The notes beneath the pieces were generated by a model. That model was given only the letters and a program-made list of their open reading frames with translations, did not search any database and was not told the DNA's origin. Source: Levilactobacillus bambusae (GTDB lineage: Bacteria; Bacillota; Bacilli; Lactobacillales; Lactobacillaceae). Taken from it: a DNA stretch of 64,000 nt. The DNA is taken from assembly GCF_003124125.1 (NCBI RefSeq), contig NZ_QCXQ01000001.1, positions 448,364 through 512,363 of the forward strand, read 5' to 3'. Shown in pieces: positions 19,278 through 28,336 of the stretch (positions are counted from its first letter, which is position 1; every line of letters begins with the position of its first letter). Position numbers and translations under genes: made by a program.

Positions 19278-19283
19278 ATTATA
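19278..19283 (-). promoter_or_regulatory. -10 box upstream of the YfcC-family transporter
   Basis: Reading leftwards, TATAAT stands 39 bases before the start; TCGTCA at 17 bp spacing is a weak -35. It lies after the argS terminator, so the transporter and peptidase have their own promoter. Confidence 0.5.
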
Positions 19284-19340
19284 GTGCTTATTAATTGGCT
19301 TGACGAGTCACAAACTGGTGAACCGCCGGCCAAGTTAATA

Positions 19341-19388
19341 AAAAAGCGCCTAGCTAACCCACTGTTAACGGGATGAGCTAAACGCTTT
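19341..19388 (-). terminator. Terminator of argS
   Basis: Reading leftwards, AAAGCG-TTAGCT arms pair with TAGCTA-CGCTTT and run into six T. Confidence 0.75.
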
Positions 19389-19407
19389 AGGTTAATACCA
19401 ATAATAA

Positions 19408-21099
19408 CTACATCTCATCTGGGGCTTGAACACCCAAGATTCGTAATGATTCCTTCAGCATAATCGATACACTCTTCACTAGGGCAAGCCGAGCGGGACG
19501 TTCAGCGTCATCTGCCAAAATCTTAGAGTGGGCGTAGTACTTGTTGAAGGCCTTTGCCAGTCTTAACGAGAACTTCGCAATATCGGAAGGTTCAAATTCG
19601 TCGAGGGCTAACTCAACTACCCGTGGAAAATCAGCAAGTTCCTTAATGATGTCCCAAGCTTCCGGATCGGAAATTTGGTTGTCGTTGGCAGAGATTTCAA
19701 CATCCCCCGCCTTCCGCAGGATACTTTCCGCCCGGGCGTGGGCATACTGAACGTAGGGCCCCGTTTCCCCTTCAAACTTGAGTTGGTCTTCCAGATTGAA
19801 GTCAATGTTATTCATCCGGTCGTTCTTCAAATCACCAAACACAATGGCCCCAACCCCAACCTGCTTAGCAACTTCTTCTTTATTAGGCAGGTCAGGGTTC
19901 TTTTCTGCAATTTGTTTCTTAGCCATTGCCACGGAATCATCCAAGACGTCGTTCAAGAGAATAATCCGGCCAGACCGGGTGGACAGTTTCTTTCCGTTGA
20001 CGGTAATGAGCCCAAACGGAACGTGCACCAGCTTGTCGGCGGATGGAATGCCCATTTCTTCAAGAACGGCCTTCACCTGCTTAAAGTAATAACTCTGTTC
20101 GGAGCCCACTACGTACATGTTCATTGCGGGATGGTACGTCCGGTCCCGGTAAAGAGCGGTAGCAATATCACGCGTCATGTACAGCGTCGCCCCGTCACTC
20201 TTTAAAATCATTGCCGGGTTCATATCGTACTTTTCTAGGTCCACAACTTGGGCCCCCTGGGACTCCTGCAACAGGTTGTCGCTCTTTAGCAGATCAACGA
20301 CTTCTTGCAGCTTGTCGTTATAAAAAGCTTCACCGTTGTAAGTATCGAATGTGACTCCCAGCTTATCGTAAACTCCCTCAAATTCCTTAAGTGATTCTTC
20401 ACGGAACCAAGCCCAAAGATCATGGGCCTCTTGATCACCAGCCTCAAGCTTACGGAACCATTCCCGGGCTTCATCATCTAATTCGGGGTGCTCAACATCC
20501 TCTTTATGGAAGCGAACGTAGTACTCAACCAGCTTATTGATGGGATCCTTCTTGACGTCCTCTTCGCTTCCCCACTTCTTGTACCCAACAATGAGTTTTC
20601 CAAACTGGGTTCCCCAGTCGCCTAAGTGGTTATCCTTAATGGGGTGGTACCCATTTTTAGCTAAGATATTTGCTAATGAATTACCGATCACCGTTGAACG
20701 TAAGTGGCCCATTGACATGGGCTTGGCAATATTTGGTGAGGACATATCAATTGGAACGTTACCCCCGTCCCCACGATCATTTTGACCGTAGTCCGCACCT
20801 TCAGTTAGAACCGCTTCAAGCGTTTCAGCACTAAAAAGTGATTTATCAAAGAAGAAGTTAACGTAGGGCCCCATTGCCTCAACCTTTTCAAACCCAGTTT
20901 GGTCGATTTTTGCAACGATATCAGCCGCAATTTGTTGGGGTGCCTGATGTAATTGTTTGGCTAAGGTAAACGCCGGAAACGCTAAATCCCCCTGTGCGTC
21001 CGTCTTTGGTGTTTCTAACTTGGCTGAAATATCATCAGCACTTAGCTCACCATCTAGTGCCCCTGCTAAGGCATCTGTGACTTTAGTTGAATAATCCAT
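19408..21099 (-). CDS. argS: Arginyl-tRNA synthetase
   Basis: 563-residue class I synthetase. The N-terminal Add1 domain is followed by the HIGH-type motif in [20 protein letters not shown] (near residue 125), the catalytic Rossmann fold with [16 protein letters not shown], and a C-terminal helical anticodon domain that begins around the [19 protein letters not shown] stretch. Length and order are standard. Expression is predicted to depend on a T-box leader just upstream. Neighbours downstream are the arginine transporter and peptidase. Confidence 0.97.
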   Translation of the reverse strand: MDYSTKVTDALAGALDGELSADDISAKLETPKTDAQGDLAFPAFTLAKQLHQAPQQIAADIVAKIDQTGFEKVEAMGPYVNFFFDKSLFSAETLEAVLTEGADYGQNDRGDGGNVPIDMSSPNIAKPMSMGHLRSTVIGNSLANILAKNGYHPIKDNHLGDWGTQFGKLIVGYKKWGSEEDVKKDPINKLVEYYVRFHKEDVEHPELDDEAREWFRKLEAGDQEAHDLWAWFREESLKEFEGVYDKLGVTFDTYNGEAFYNDKLQEVVDLLKSDNLLQESQGAQVVDLEKYDMNPAMILKSDGATLYMTRDIATALYRDRTYHPAMNMYVVGSEQSYYFKQVKAVLEEMGIPSADKLVHVPFGLITVNGKKLSTRSGRIILLNDVLDDSVAMAKKQIAEKNPDLPNKEEVAKQVGVGAIVFGDLKNDRMNNIDFNLEDQLKFEGETGPYVQYAHARAESILRKAGDVEISANDNQISDPEAWDIIKELADFPRVVELALDEFEPSDIAKFSLRLAKAFNKYYAHSKILADDAERPARLALVKSVSIMLKESLRILGVQAPDEM

Positions 21100-21143
21100 C
21101 GATCTTCCTCCTTAATTTAGATCCATTTTTAGTCCGAGTAGAC

Positions 21144-21360
21144 AAAAAAACTCTTACAAGTTAAATAACCTGTAAGAGACGAGCTAACCCGCGGTACCAC
21201 TCTAATTGACTGATGTCCACTTTACTATTAAAGTTGCTAGTTCTAAAAAGTACGCCTTCACAATGGCACCGATCAGGCTTTCACCATCCCTGACTCGCTT
21301 AACGGTACTTCACTGTTACTACCCTTTTATCATTGAACAACGATTAATTGACCTACTGAC
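21144..21360 (-). ncRNA. T-box riboswitch leader of argS
   Basis: Reading leftwards: Stem I with the AGTA/GAA loop-E pair and AGCGAG ... GGGATGGTG motifs (about 21254-21320), then the T-box sequence AGAGTGGTACCGCGG (21189-21203), then a terminator with CTCTTACA/TGTAAGAG arms (21151-21178) and seven T. Uncharged tRNA binding should favour the antiterminator. The specifier is probably CGT (Arg) at 21252-21254, inside GAAGGCGTA, but GGC immediately after GAA cannot be excluded by eye. Confidence 0.9.
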
Positions 21361-21375
21361 ATTCTTCCATCAGTA

Positions 21376-21446
21376 AGCGGGTGACGGGAATCGGACCCGC
21401 GACGCAAGCTTGGGAAGCTTGAATTTTACCACTAAACTACACCCGC
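21376..21446 (-). tRNA. tRNA-Gly (CCC)
   Basis: 71-base cloverleaf, acceptor GCGGGTG/CACCCGC, discriminator T, no encoded CCA. The anticodon loop TTCCCAA sits on a CAAGC/GCTTG stem and gives anticodon CCC. It lies on the same strand only about 15 to 25 bases before the argS T-box leader. Confidence 0.93.
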
Positions 21447-21531
21447 ACAACACAAAAAAGTATAGCACAGAAAATTTATTCTGTCATCATCTTTTTAAAA
21501 ATAAACCTTCATCTTTTTTGTGAGTCCGGTT

Positions 21532-21936
21532 TTACTTGGTTGATTTCTTAGAATCCGTTGGGTTGGCTTTTAACGTCTGCGGATCGACATGGGTAATCGT
21601 AACTTCACCCGCACGGTGCTCTTGCTCGACCCGCTTATTTCGCTCTTCATTGTTCCTCTTTGAGTCGGCTAAGTCATGCGTCCCCGTGGTTGCTGCGGCC
21701 TTTGTCACCTTAATTTCTGTCTTCCGGCTAACCGCCCGGTGATTTAAATCATCGACAACAACGGCATCTTCGGGGTCAAATGAATCAATTACGATTAAGA
21801 CCGAATTTTCATAGACCTTCTCAACGACGCCCTTAAAGTTGTGTGCAAAGGAACCAAACTTCTTCGCGGTCACATAGTCCCCCACGTTAACGTTAATTTC
21901 TACCTTTTCTGCATCTTTATCTTTTTTGTTTGCCAT
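21532..21936 (-). CDS. DUF2187 (YkvS-like) protein
   Basis: 134-residue protein. Residues 15-60 (VGDYVTAKKFGSFAHNFKG, VIDSFD) form a small beta-barrel of the DUF2187 type, which resembles KOW/SH3-like RNA- or protein-binding folds. The rest is charged, Lys/Glu-rich and probably disordered. Function unknown. Ribosome site AAAGGAAG before the ATG at 21934-21936. It stands alone upstream of tRNA-Gly. Confidence 0.7.
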   Translation of the reverse strand: MANKKDKDAEKVEINVNVGDYVTAKKFGSFAHNFKGVVEKVYENSVLIVIDSFDPEDAVVVDDLNHRAVSRKTEIKVTKAAATTGTHDLADSKRNNEERNKRVEQEHRAGEVTITHVDPQTLKANPTDSKKSTK

Positions 21937-22116
21937 AATTGCACTTCCTTTGCCGAGATTCCGACCCTTATTCTACTCTTTATTCCGCCACTTGTCGCTT
22001 ATCTTGTAATTTCTTACAAACGTTGTCTTTTTCTAAAACTTAACGGTTGAGTGGGTTCAGCCGATTTAAGCGTGTTACACTTAGCCTAAAACGTTGTTAA
22101 TGAAGGAATGACCTGA

Positions 22117-22464
22117 ATGTGGTTATTAATTAATTTATGTGCCTGGCCACTGCTGGCACTTTTTGTCTTACTAGGACTTCACGCCCGCGAAGAAAAGCAT
22201 ACCCAGCAATGGTTAATTACCGTAAGGGTAATTGATTTCATCCTGCTCGTTAGCTGTATTATTCTGACTCACCGAACCTTCGGCCACCATCCTGTTCTCG
22301 TTTCAGCAAACTTGCTGGCAACCATTACCACCCTGCTGCTCATTGAGATGAGTTTTAACAAAAAGGAAACCTGGCGCTTTCATCTACTTACCTATAATTT
22401 ACTTGCCATCATTGGGGTGTGTAGCTTTGGCATCAGCTCCTACCTCTTCACTATCTTTAATTAA
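22117..22464 (+). CDS. Four-helix membrane protein, possibly DUF1516/YisL
   Basis: 115 residues with four hydrophobic segments spread over the whole length (about 2-20, 31-48, 60-77, 92-112) and short charged loops. Size and topology fit the UPF0344/DUF1516 (YisL) family of small integral membrane proteins of unknown function, but no diagnostic motif is visible, so the name is tentative. ATG at 22117 follows GAAGGAATGACC. Confidence 0.55.
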   Translation: MWLLINLCAWPLLALFVLLGLHAREEKHTQQWLITVRVIDFILLVSCIILTHRTFGHHPVLVSANLLATITTLLLIEMSFNKKETWRFHLLTYNLLAIIGVCSFGISSYLFTIFN

Positions 22465-22481
22465 GGAAATCCAAGTAACGA

Positions 22482-22544
22482 AAAACAGCGTTCCAAACCG
22501 AATCCGATCAACTTTTGATCGGATTCGGTTTGGAACGCTGTTTT
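22482..22544. terminator. Bidirectional terminator with 30-bp perfect stem
   Basis: Arms 22482-22511 and 22515-22544 are exact complements around the loop CTT, with AAAA on the left and TTTT on the right. It lies between the converging membrane-protein gene and arcR. Confidence 0.92.
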
Positions 22545-22561
22545 GTTGTGGTGACTGAATC

Positions 22562-23242
22562 TTAGACGTGGTAGAACGTCATTCGTTTGTGCGAATAGTT
22601 GAGAACTCCGTCGTCTTGCAATTTAGCAATCACCGAACTGGCGGTTTCCCTGGTGGTGGCACTAATTTCAGCTAGTTCATTAATGTTAACCGGATAGGCC
22701 ACAAACAAATGTCCCTCCTCGTTAACCTGACCTAGTTTCTGTCCGAGCAATCGAATGGAGTATTGCACCCGATCCGAAGCGGACGACGTAATCATATGCT
22801 GTAAATGATCCTCATCCTCGCTAATGATGGTTCCCATCTCAATTAACACGGCCTTCATCATTGCGGGATTTTTTGAAATCAGTTCTTCAATCTGACCCAT
22901 AGCAAAGCTTGCTACCACAATCGTAGTCATGGCTCTAACCGAGTAGGCATAGTCGTCATCCATAAAGAAGCCCCGGTAGGGAAAGGCATGGTCCTGAGCA
23001 ACGTACTCGTAAAAACTGGCTTCCCCTGTCATATCAAACCGTTCCACCCGGACAATCCCATCCAACAGGTAATAAAATCGATCCCGGCGATCCCCCTGAT
23101 CGAATAAAATTTGCCCCTTCGGATAACTGCGAACCTTAACCCGGGCTAATAATTGGTCAAATTCATTTGAAGGTAACTGAGCAAATTCACTCTCAGTTCG
23201 CATCTTTTCTATATAGGTCGAATAATCCCTCTGATCAATCAT
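22562..23242 (-). CDS. arcR: Crp/Fnr-family regulator of the arc genes
   Basis: 226 residues from the ATG at 23240-23242, nine bases after AGGAG (an ATG two codons earlier is too close to it). N-terminal cyclic-nucleotide-binding-like beta-roll (GQILFDQGDRRDRFYYLLDG, near residues 43-62), dimerisation helix, and C-terminal winged helix with INELAEISATTRETASSVIAK split across the recognition helix. No Fnr-type N-terminal cysteine cluster is visible. ArcR proteins activate arc operons in enterococci, staphylococci and lactobacilli. It is last in the arc region, after a terminator that follows arcD. Confidence 0.85.
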   Translation of the reverse strand: MIDQRDYSTYIEKMRTESEFAQLPSNEFDQLLARVKVRSYPKGQILFDQGDRRDRFYYLLDGIVRVERFDMTGEASFYEYVAQDHAFPYRGFFMDDDYAYSVRAMTTIVVASFAMGQIEELISKNPAMMKAVLIEMGTIISEDEDHLQHMITSSASDRVQYSIRLLGQKLGQVNEEGHLFVAYPVNINELAEISATTRETASSVIAKLQDDGVLNYSHKRMTFYHV

Positions 23243-23262
23243 CTTCATCAGCTCCTACAAAA

Positions 23263-23294
23263 ATAAAGGGAGAACAAAATTGTTCTCCCTTTAT
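23263..23294 (-). terminator. Terminator of arcABCD, before arcR
   Basis: Perfect 15-bp arms (ATAAAGGGAGAACAA and complement), then TTTTTG reading leftwards. arcR expression therefore needs readthrough or its own promoter. Confidence 0.9.
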
Positions 23295-23302
23295 CATAAC
23301 CA

Positions 23303-24733
23303 TCAGATTGTGATTTGACCAGTAGCTAATTGCCAAATTGCGACAATGGCAAGAAGAAGAATCGCAAGGGCGACCCATCTTTCAACGGGGCCAAATACTT
23401 TAGCGGCGTGATTATCCTTCTTTTGCAGGTACCAGTATACTGGAATTCCTGCGGCAAATAATAGCATCATAAGCAAGAGGAAACTTGAACCGGTGGCGTA
23501 TAACAACCAAACGGCGTAAACGCTGGAAATTATCCCAATAATGAGGTTGCGTGTCCGGCCTGGAACACTGGAATCTTCGCCTAACGTATACTTAAATTGA
23601 TAGAAAGCGGAGAAAGCGTATGGGACTAAGATTGCAGCACTGGCAATTGAGTAGAAGAAATTGTAAGCCGAAGCTGTAATCAAGTATGAGAACATAAAGA
23701 TTTCAACACAGATATTTGTGAATGTTAGTGAGTTAACGGGTGCGCCGTTTTTGTTTTCCTTAGCAAACCACTTTGGGAAGGTTCCCTGTTTAGCGGCCTC
23801 GTATGGCAGCTGGCCCGCAAACATGGTCCAAGAAAGCCAAGCCCCAACGACGGAAATAATTAATCCGGCATTAACGAGAACGGCTCCCCATTCCCCAACA
23901 ACACTCTTTAAGAGGGCAGCCATTGCTGGCTGACTGAGGTGAGCCAAACCATAACGCCGCATAACCCCAAATGAGAGCAGTGTGACTAACATATAAATCA
24001 GGATCACGGTAATAATTCCTAAAACGGTGGCCTTACCAACGTCAGACCGTTTTTTAGCTCGACCGGAGAAGACAACAGCCCCTTCGATCCCAATAAATAC
24101 CCAAACGGTAACTAACATCGTTCCACGTACTTGATTCATGACGTCAGCAAACTGGAAGTGACCCGATGGGGTGAACCAGAAACCTTGAGTAAAGATTCCC
24201 AACTTGAATGAAATCACCATAATGACCAAAAAGACGAAAATCGGAATTAACTTAGCAACGGTAATAATCGTATTAACAAAGGATGCCGATTCAATTCCAC
24301 GAAGAATCATGAAGTGGCAAGCCCATAAAATAACGGAGGCGGCAAGAATGGACCAAATATTTTGTCCGTCCCCAAAGACTGGCAAGAAGTAAGCGACGGC
24401 ACTCATCAGTAACGTGGCATATCCCACGTTACCTAACCAAGCTGAGGCCCAGTAACCCCACGCGGAGTTAAAGCCCATATACTTACCAAATCCCGCTTCT
24501 GCGTAACTATAAACCCCGGCGTCCAAATCTGGCCGTTTCATCGTCAGGTTTTGGAACGTAAAGGCTAAACAAATCATCCCGACGGCGGTAATTGCCCAAC
24601 CAATCATGATGGCGCCAGCCCCCGCTGGAACCGCCATATCATGCATTAAGTTAAAGACCCCGCCCCCGATGATAGAACCGACAACTAACGCTACCAGTTC
24701 CCATAGGCCTAATTTACCTTTTGCTTCATCCAT
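23303..24733 (-). CDS. arcD: Arginine/ornithine antiporter ArcD (APC family)
   Basis: 476-residue amino acid permease with about 12 to 13 membrane segments. The first segment carries VGSIIGGGVFN, the glycine-rich substrate loop of APC transporters. Arginine in and ornithine out is the expected exchange, electroneutral and free of energy cost. It follows arcC by 24 bases and ends at the operon terminator, completing arcABCD. Membership of the operon is the main reason for choosing arginine over lysine or agmatine. Confidence 0.9.
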   Translation of the reverse strand: MDEAKGKLGLWELVALVVGSIIGGGVFNLMHDMAVPAGAGAIMIGWAITAVGMICLAFTFQNLTMKRPDLDAGVYSYAEAGFGKYMGFNSAWGYWASAWLGNVGYATLLMSAVAYFLPVFGDGQNIWSILAASVILWACHFMILRGIESASFVNTIITVAKLIPIFVFLVIMVISFKLGIFTQGFWFTPSGHFQFADVMNQVRGTMLVTVWVFIGIEGAVVFSGRAKKRSDVGKATVLGIITVILIYMLVTLLSFGVMRRYGLAHLSQPAMAALLKSVVGEWGAVLVNAGLIISVVGAWLSWTMFAGQLPYEAAKQGTFPKWFAKENKNGAPVNSLTFTNICVEIFMFSYLITASAYNFFYSIASAAILVPYAFSAFYQFKYTLGEDSSVPGRTRNLIIGIISSVYAVWLLYATGSSFLLLMMLLFAAGIPVYWYLQKKDNHAAKVFGPVERWVALAILLLAIVAIWQLATGQITI

Positions 24734-24757
24734 AGTGAGACCCTCCTAACATTGACA

Positions 24758-25699
24758 TTACTTAGTAATGATTGTTCCAGATCCGTTCGACAGGAAGTTG
24801 CCGACGTTTTCGAGTGAGGTGACAACTGCTTGTCCATGATCACTATTTTCAACAAACTCAATTGCTGCTTGAACCTTCGGCAACATGGATCCCTTGGCAA
24901 ATTGGCCTTCATCCATATACTTCTTCAGTTCTGCAATGGTAACGTGCTCTAATTTCTTTTGGTCCGGCTTGTTAAAGTTAACGTAAATGTTATCCACCGC
25001 CGTTAAGATAATCAGGGAGTCGGCCCCAACCAATTCAGCCAGTTTTTCGGAAGCAAAGTCCTTATCAATAACGGCTTCGCGGCCAACTAACCGGTTTCCA
25101 TCCTTCACGACCGGGACACCGCCCCCACCTACTGAGATAGGAATGATCCCATCATTTACCATGTGGTTAACCACCCGGTATTCCTTAACGGAGATTGGTT
25201 TTGGTGATGGAACAACCCGCCGGTAACCGCGGCCAGCATCCTCAACGAACGTAAAGTCTGGGTGTTCAGCCTTTTGGGCGTCAGCATCTTCCTTAGAATA
25301 GAACGGACCAATGGGTTTTGTTGGGTCGGCAAAGGCAGGATCGTCTTTGCTGACCTCAACTTGGGTCACAATCGTAGCAACATCTTTATCCAGATCGTTT
25401 TCAGCCAGGACCTCATCCATCGCATTTTGCATCCAGTAACCGATGCTGCCCTGAGTCATCGCAACATCCGTATCTAACGGCATTGGTGGATTCTTCGGGG
25501 TTGATCCGTTAGCCATTTGCAGCAGTAAGTTGCCGACTTGTGGCCCATTCCCGTGGGAGATAACCAGGTTATCACCGTTCTTGACAAATTGAACCAGGTA
25601 CTTAGCAGTTTTTCGTAACGCTTCTTGTTGTGCTTCAGCTGATGCATCATCCGTTAAGATGGCGTTTCCTCCGAGCGCAACGACAATTTTTTTATCCAT
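24758..25699 (-). CDS. arcC: Carbamate kinase
   Basis: 313 residues from the ATG at 25697-25699 (the protein starts MDKKIVVALGGNAIL); an in-frame ATG three codons earlier abuts AAAGGA. Amino acid kinase fold, with the phosphate-binding ALGGNA, the central GRGYRRVVPSP and GGGGVPV. It transfers phosphate from carbamoyl phosphate to ADP, the ATP-yielding step of the pathway. It is separated from arcB by 81 bases that hold a terminator-like hairpin, so its expression may be lower than that of arcAB. Confidence 0.95.
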   Translation of the reverse strand: MDKKIVVALGGNAILTDDASAEAQQEALRKTAKYLVQFVKNGDNLVISHGNGPQVGNLLLQMANGSTPKNPPMPLDTDVAMTQGSIGYWMQNAMDEVLAENDLDKDVATIVTQVEVSKDDPAFADPTKPIGPFYSKEDADAQKAEHPDFTFVEDAGRGYRRVVPSPKPISVKEYRVVNHMVNDGIIPISVGGGGVPVVKDGNRLVGREAVIDKDFASEKLAELVGADSLIILTAVDNIYVNFNKPDQKKLEHVTIAELKKYMDEGQFAKGSMLPKVQAAIEFVENSDHGQAVVTSLENVGNFLSNGSGTIITK

Positions 25700-25725
25700 T
25701 AAATTCATTCCTTTCTCAAACAAAA

Positions 25726-25755
25726 ACAGGTGTATAGGCTCCGCTATACACCTGT
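25726..25755 (-). terminator. Intercistronic hairpin/attenuator between arcB and arcC
   Basis: Perfect 12-bp stem (ACAGGTGTATAG and complement, loop of six) followed, reading leftwards, by TTTTTG. It has full intrinsic terminator form inside an operon, so partial termination is likely. Confidence 0.8.
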
Positions 25756-25780
25756 CGATTAAGACGTTGTCACTCACGGA

Positions 25781-26818
25781 TTACATTTTTGGAATGTAAA
25801 GGTCCCCAAGGGTAACGGCCATCATGGCTTTAATAGAATGCATCCGGTTTTCGGCTTCAACAAATTGACGTGCATACTTCGAGTTAAAGACTTCGTCAGT
25901 AACTTCCATTTCTTTAATGCCGTACTTTTCAAATACTTCTTCGCCGTAAGTGGTGTCCGTGTTGTGGAAAGCTGGTAAACAGTGCATGAAGATTAATTCA
26001 TCATCTGGGGTACCGGTCTTCTTCATCATATCCATGTTAACTTGGTATGGCGTTAATTCCTTAACGCGTTCTTCCCAGTTATCTTCACCCATGGATACCC
26101 AGACGTCAGTGTAAATAACGTTGGCGCCTTTGACACCTTCATCAATATCAGCAGTGACGTTTAAGTGAGCGCCAGTTTCGTCAGCAAACTTCTGAGCGAT
26201 ATCAACAACGTCCTTACCAGGGTGAAGACTGTCAGGTGCTAAGATTGTAACGTTAACGCCTAGCATTGCTCCGGCAACCAAGAGGCTGTTAGCCATGTTA
26301 TTCCGGCCGTCACCAACGAAGGTCAAGTTTAAGCCCTTCAAGTAGCCGAAGTTTTCCTTCATGGTCATGAAGTCGGCAATCATTTGGGTTGGGTGCCATT
26401 CGTTAGTTAACCCGTTCCATACGGGTACCCCGGCATACTTAGCTAATTCTTCAACGTCCTTGTGGGCAAATCCACGGTATTCAATCCCATCGAACATGCT
26501 GCCAAGAACCTTAGCGGTATCTTCAATCGTTTCCTTCTTACCTAATTGGATATCATTGGCCCCTAAGAATTCTGGGTGGGCGCCTAAGTCAATGGAAGCG
26601 ACCGTAAAGGCGGAACGAGTCCGAGTCGAACTCTTAGCAAAGAGTAACGCAATACTCTTGCCTTCCAAGTAGTGGTGAGGAATTCCCATCTTCTTCATGC
26701 TCTTAAGGTGAAGGGCAAAGTCAACAACGTAGCTAACCTGTGCTGGAGTGAAATCCTTGCAAGCTAAGAAGCTACGACCTTGCAATTCTGAGACGTTAAA
26801 TTTGTTAATATCAATCAT
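25781..26818 (-). CDS. arcB: Catabolic ornithine carbamoyltransferase
   Basis: 345 residues. The carbamoyl phosphate loop is SSTRTRSAF (near residue 57), the ornithine-side motif [11 protein letters not shown] near residue 280, and HPTQ occurs as WHPTQMIAD near 141. It converts citrulline and phosphate to ornithine and carbamoyl phosphate. Gene order arcA-arcB-arcC marks it as the catabolic rather than the biosynthetic enzyme. It lies 34 bases after arcA. Confidence 0.96.
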   Translation of the reverse strand: MIDINKFNVSELQGRSFLACKDFTPAQVSYVVDFALHLKSMKKMGIPHHYLEGKSIALLFAKSSTRTRSAFTVASIDLGAHPEFLGANDIQLGKKETIEDTAKVLGSMFDGIEYRGFAHKDVEELAKYAGVPVWNGLTNEWHPTQMIADFMTMKENFGYLKGLNLTFVGDGRNNMANSLLVAGAMLGVNVTILAPDSLHPGKDVVDIAQKFADETGAHLNVTADIDEGVKGANVIYTDVWVSMGEDNWEERVKELTPYQVNMDMMKKTGTPDDELIFMHCLPAFHNTDTTYGEEVFEKYGIKEMEVTDEVFNSKYARQFVEAENRMHSIKAMMAVTLGDLYIPKM

Positions 26819-26852
26819 AATTCACTAACTCCCTTTTCTGTAATTTAGTCTT

Positions 26853-28091
26853 TTAGAGGTCTTCACGAACTAATGGCATACTCATGCAACGTGGGCCCCC
26901 ACGTCCCCGTGATAGTTCACTAGAGAGGGTATCAATCACCTTTAAACCATGCTTCCGTAAGAGTTCATTTGAAACATAGTTCCGGTTATAAGTGACAACG
27001 ACCCCTGGGGCGATGGCTAACGTATTAGAGCCATCATTCCATTGTTCACGGCCGGCAACGATTGGATCACCATCACCAGTTGGAATCAGATCAAGTTCGT
27101 CTAAGTTGAGCGCCTTCTTAAGAACTTCTTCCAGATTTTGGTCGTGTTCGATGGAGAAGCCATCTTCATTATTAGCTGGGTGAAGCGTCCAAGTATCAAT
27201 CTTGCCACCCTCACCTAAAATTCCTGGGTGAACCGTAAATTGATCCCGGTTAATCATGGTGAACACAGTATCTAAATGCATCATGGCGTGGTTATGAGGG
27301 ATCCGAATGGCAATAATGGTGTCGTAACCGCTGTCATTTGCTGGATCAAACAGGCTCCGGGCAACGTCTTGAATGGCATCTGCTGATGTCCGTTGGGATA
27401 CCCCAATTGCTAAGACGTGGTCGGAAAGAACTAATTCATCCCCACCTTCAATCCGAGTCTTGTGGTCCCGGCCGCGCCATACGTGTAAGCCCTTATTAGC
27501 AAACCGTGGGTGATACTTAATGATGGTTTCCATAAAGAGTGATTCACGCCGACGGGCTTCAAAAGTCATATGGTTAATGGTTAAGCCATCACCGATTGAA
27601 GCTGCGGGATCACGAGTAAAGTAAAGGTTTGGCATTGGATCCATAAAGAATGGGTAGTCCTTATCTTCAGCTGCACTCACCAGGTCACTTGGAACAAAGT
27701 CAATTTCATTCTTACGGATCCCTGACATAATCTTATCTACCATCTCAGGAGTTGACATGCTCATCAAGTATTCTTTTAGGGCATCGTGAGTGGTACCTGC
27801 CGCATATCCGGATTCAGTTAACATTTCTTCCAGAAAGGCATCCTTTACGTTACCAGCATCAATGGCTTCTGCTGATAATTTTTCAAGGTAGAGAACTTCT
27901 GTTCCGTTATCCCGTAAAATATCCGCAAAGGCATCGTGTTCCTTTTGAGCTTGGGGTAAGAATGGAATATCATCGAATAGAAGCCGTGGCATCATTTCAG
28001 GTGTGAAGTTTTCAATTTCCTCGCCCGGACGCTTTAGCATAACGGTCTTCAACTTACCGATTTCGGAACCTACATGAATTGGAGCTGTCAT
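26853..28091 (-). CDS. arcA: Arginine deiminase
   Basis: 412 residues of the pentein fold. [10 protein letters not shown] (near residue 158) and the His-Asp region MMHLDTVFT (near 270) contain catalytic residues, and the nucleophile Cys is in GGPRCMSMP near the C-terminus. It hydrolyses arginine to citrulline and ammonia. First gene of the operon, with a strong AGGAGG site and a long upstream control region. In acid stress the ammonia produced raises cytoplasmic pH. Confidence 0.97.
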   Translation of the reverse strand: MTAPIHVGSEIGKLKTVMLKRPGEEIENFTPEMMPRLLFDDIPFLPQAQKEHDAFADILRDNGTEVLYLEKLSAEAIDAGNVKDAFLEEMLTESGYAAGTTHDALKEYLMSMSTPEMVDKIMSGIRKNEIDFVPSDLVSAAEDKDYPFFMDPMPNLYFTRDPAASIGDGLTINHMTFEARRRESLFMETIIKYHPRFANKGLHVWRGRDHKTRIEGGDELVLSDHVLAIGVSQRTSADAIQDVARSLFDPANDSGYDTIIAIRIPHNHAMMHLDTVFTMINRDQFTVHPGILGEGGKIDTWTLHPANNEDGFSIEHDQNLEEVLKKALNLDELDLIPTGDGDPIVAGREQWNDGSNTLAIAPGVVVTYNRNYVSNELLRKHGLKVIDTLSSELSRGRGGPRCMSMPLVREDL

Positions 28092-28127
28092 AATAATTAC
28101 CTCCTAAGTAATTTTGATTACGGACAA

Positions 28128-28133
28128 AGTATA
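28128..28133 (-). promoter_or_regulatory. Likely -10 box of the arcA promoter
   Basis: Reading leftwards, TATACT lies 37 bases before the arcA start. No good -35 is seen at 16-18 bp (CATATA), as expected for an activator-dependent promoter. Confidence 0.55.
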
Positions 28134-28137
28134 TAAT

Positions 28138-28151
28138 TGAAAGCGTTTTCT
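28138..28151. promoter_or_regulatory. cre site (CcpA) within the arcA promoter
   Basis: TGAAAGCGTTTTCT fits the consensus TGWAANCGNTNWCA except for the last base. It occupies the space between -10 and -35, a position suited to catabolite repression. Confidence 0.7.
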
Positions 28152-28175
28152 ATATGCTGCTCATTTCTCACTGAA

Positions 28176-28195
28176 AATGCGAATCATTTCGCATT
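28176..28195. promoter_or_regulatory. Crp/Fnr-type operator, proximal to arcA
   Basis: Perfect 8-bp arms AATGCGAA/TTCGCATT around TCAT. The core TGCGA-N6-TCGCA has the exact 5-6-5 geometry of a Crp site (TGTGA-N6-TCACA). Its centre is about 63 bases before the probable transcription start, close to a class I activator position. Confidence 0.6.
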
Positions 28196-28218
28196 GTATA
28201 AAAAATCACTTATAAAAA

Positions 28219-28234
28219 TGTGAATTATGACACA
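28219..28234. promoter_or_regulatory. Crp/Fnr-type operator, distal to arcA
   Basis: TGTGAATTATGACACA matches TGTGA-N6-TCACA with one mismatch. Its centre is 41 bp, four helical turns, upstream of the proximal site. Confidence 0.6.
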
Positions 28235-28336
28235 TTTATCGAATAGTATGGCTATTACCGGTGAATATCTGTGTAATATTACAAATATGTTACAACAAAT
28301 ATTCGTTTTTGTCGGGCATTTGCGGTTTTTATGCAA

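Noticed and set aside
26992-27183. Short plus-strand frames opposite arcA, arcB and argS
   Set aside because: They are antisense shadows of well-conserved genes, with no ribosome sites.
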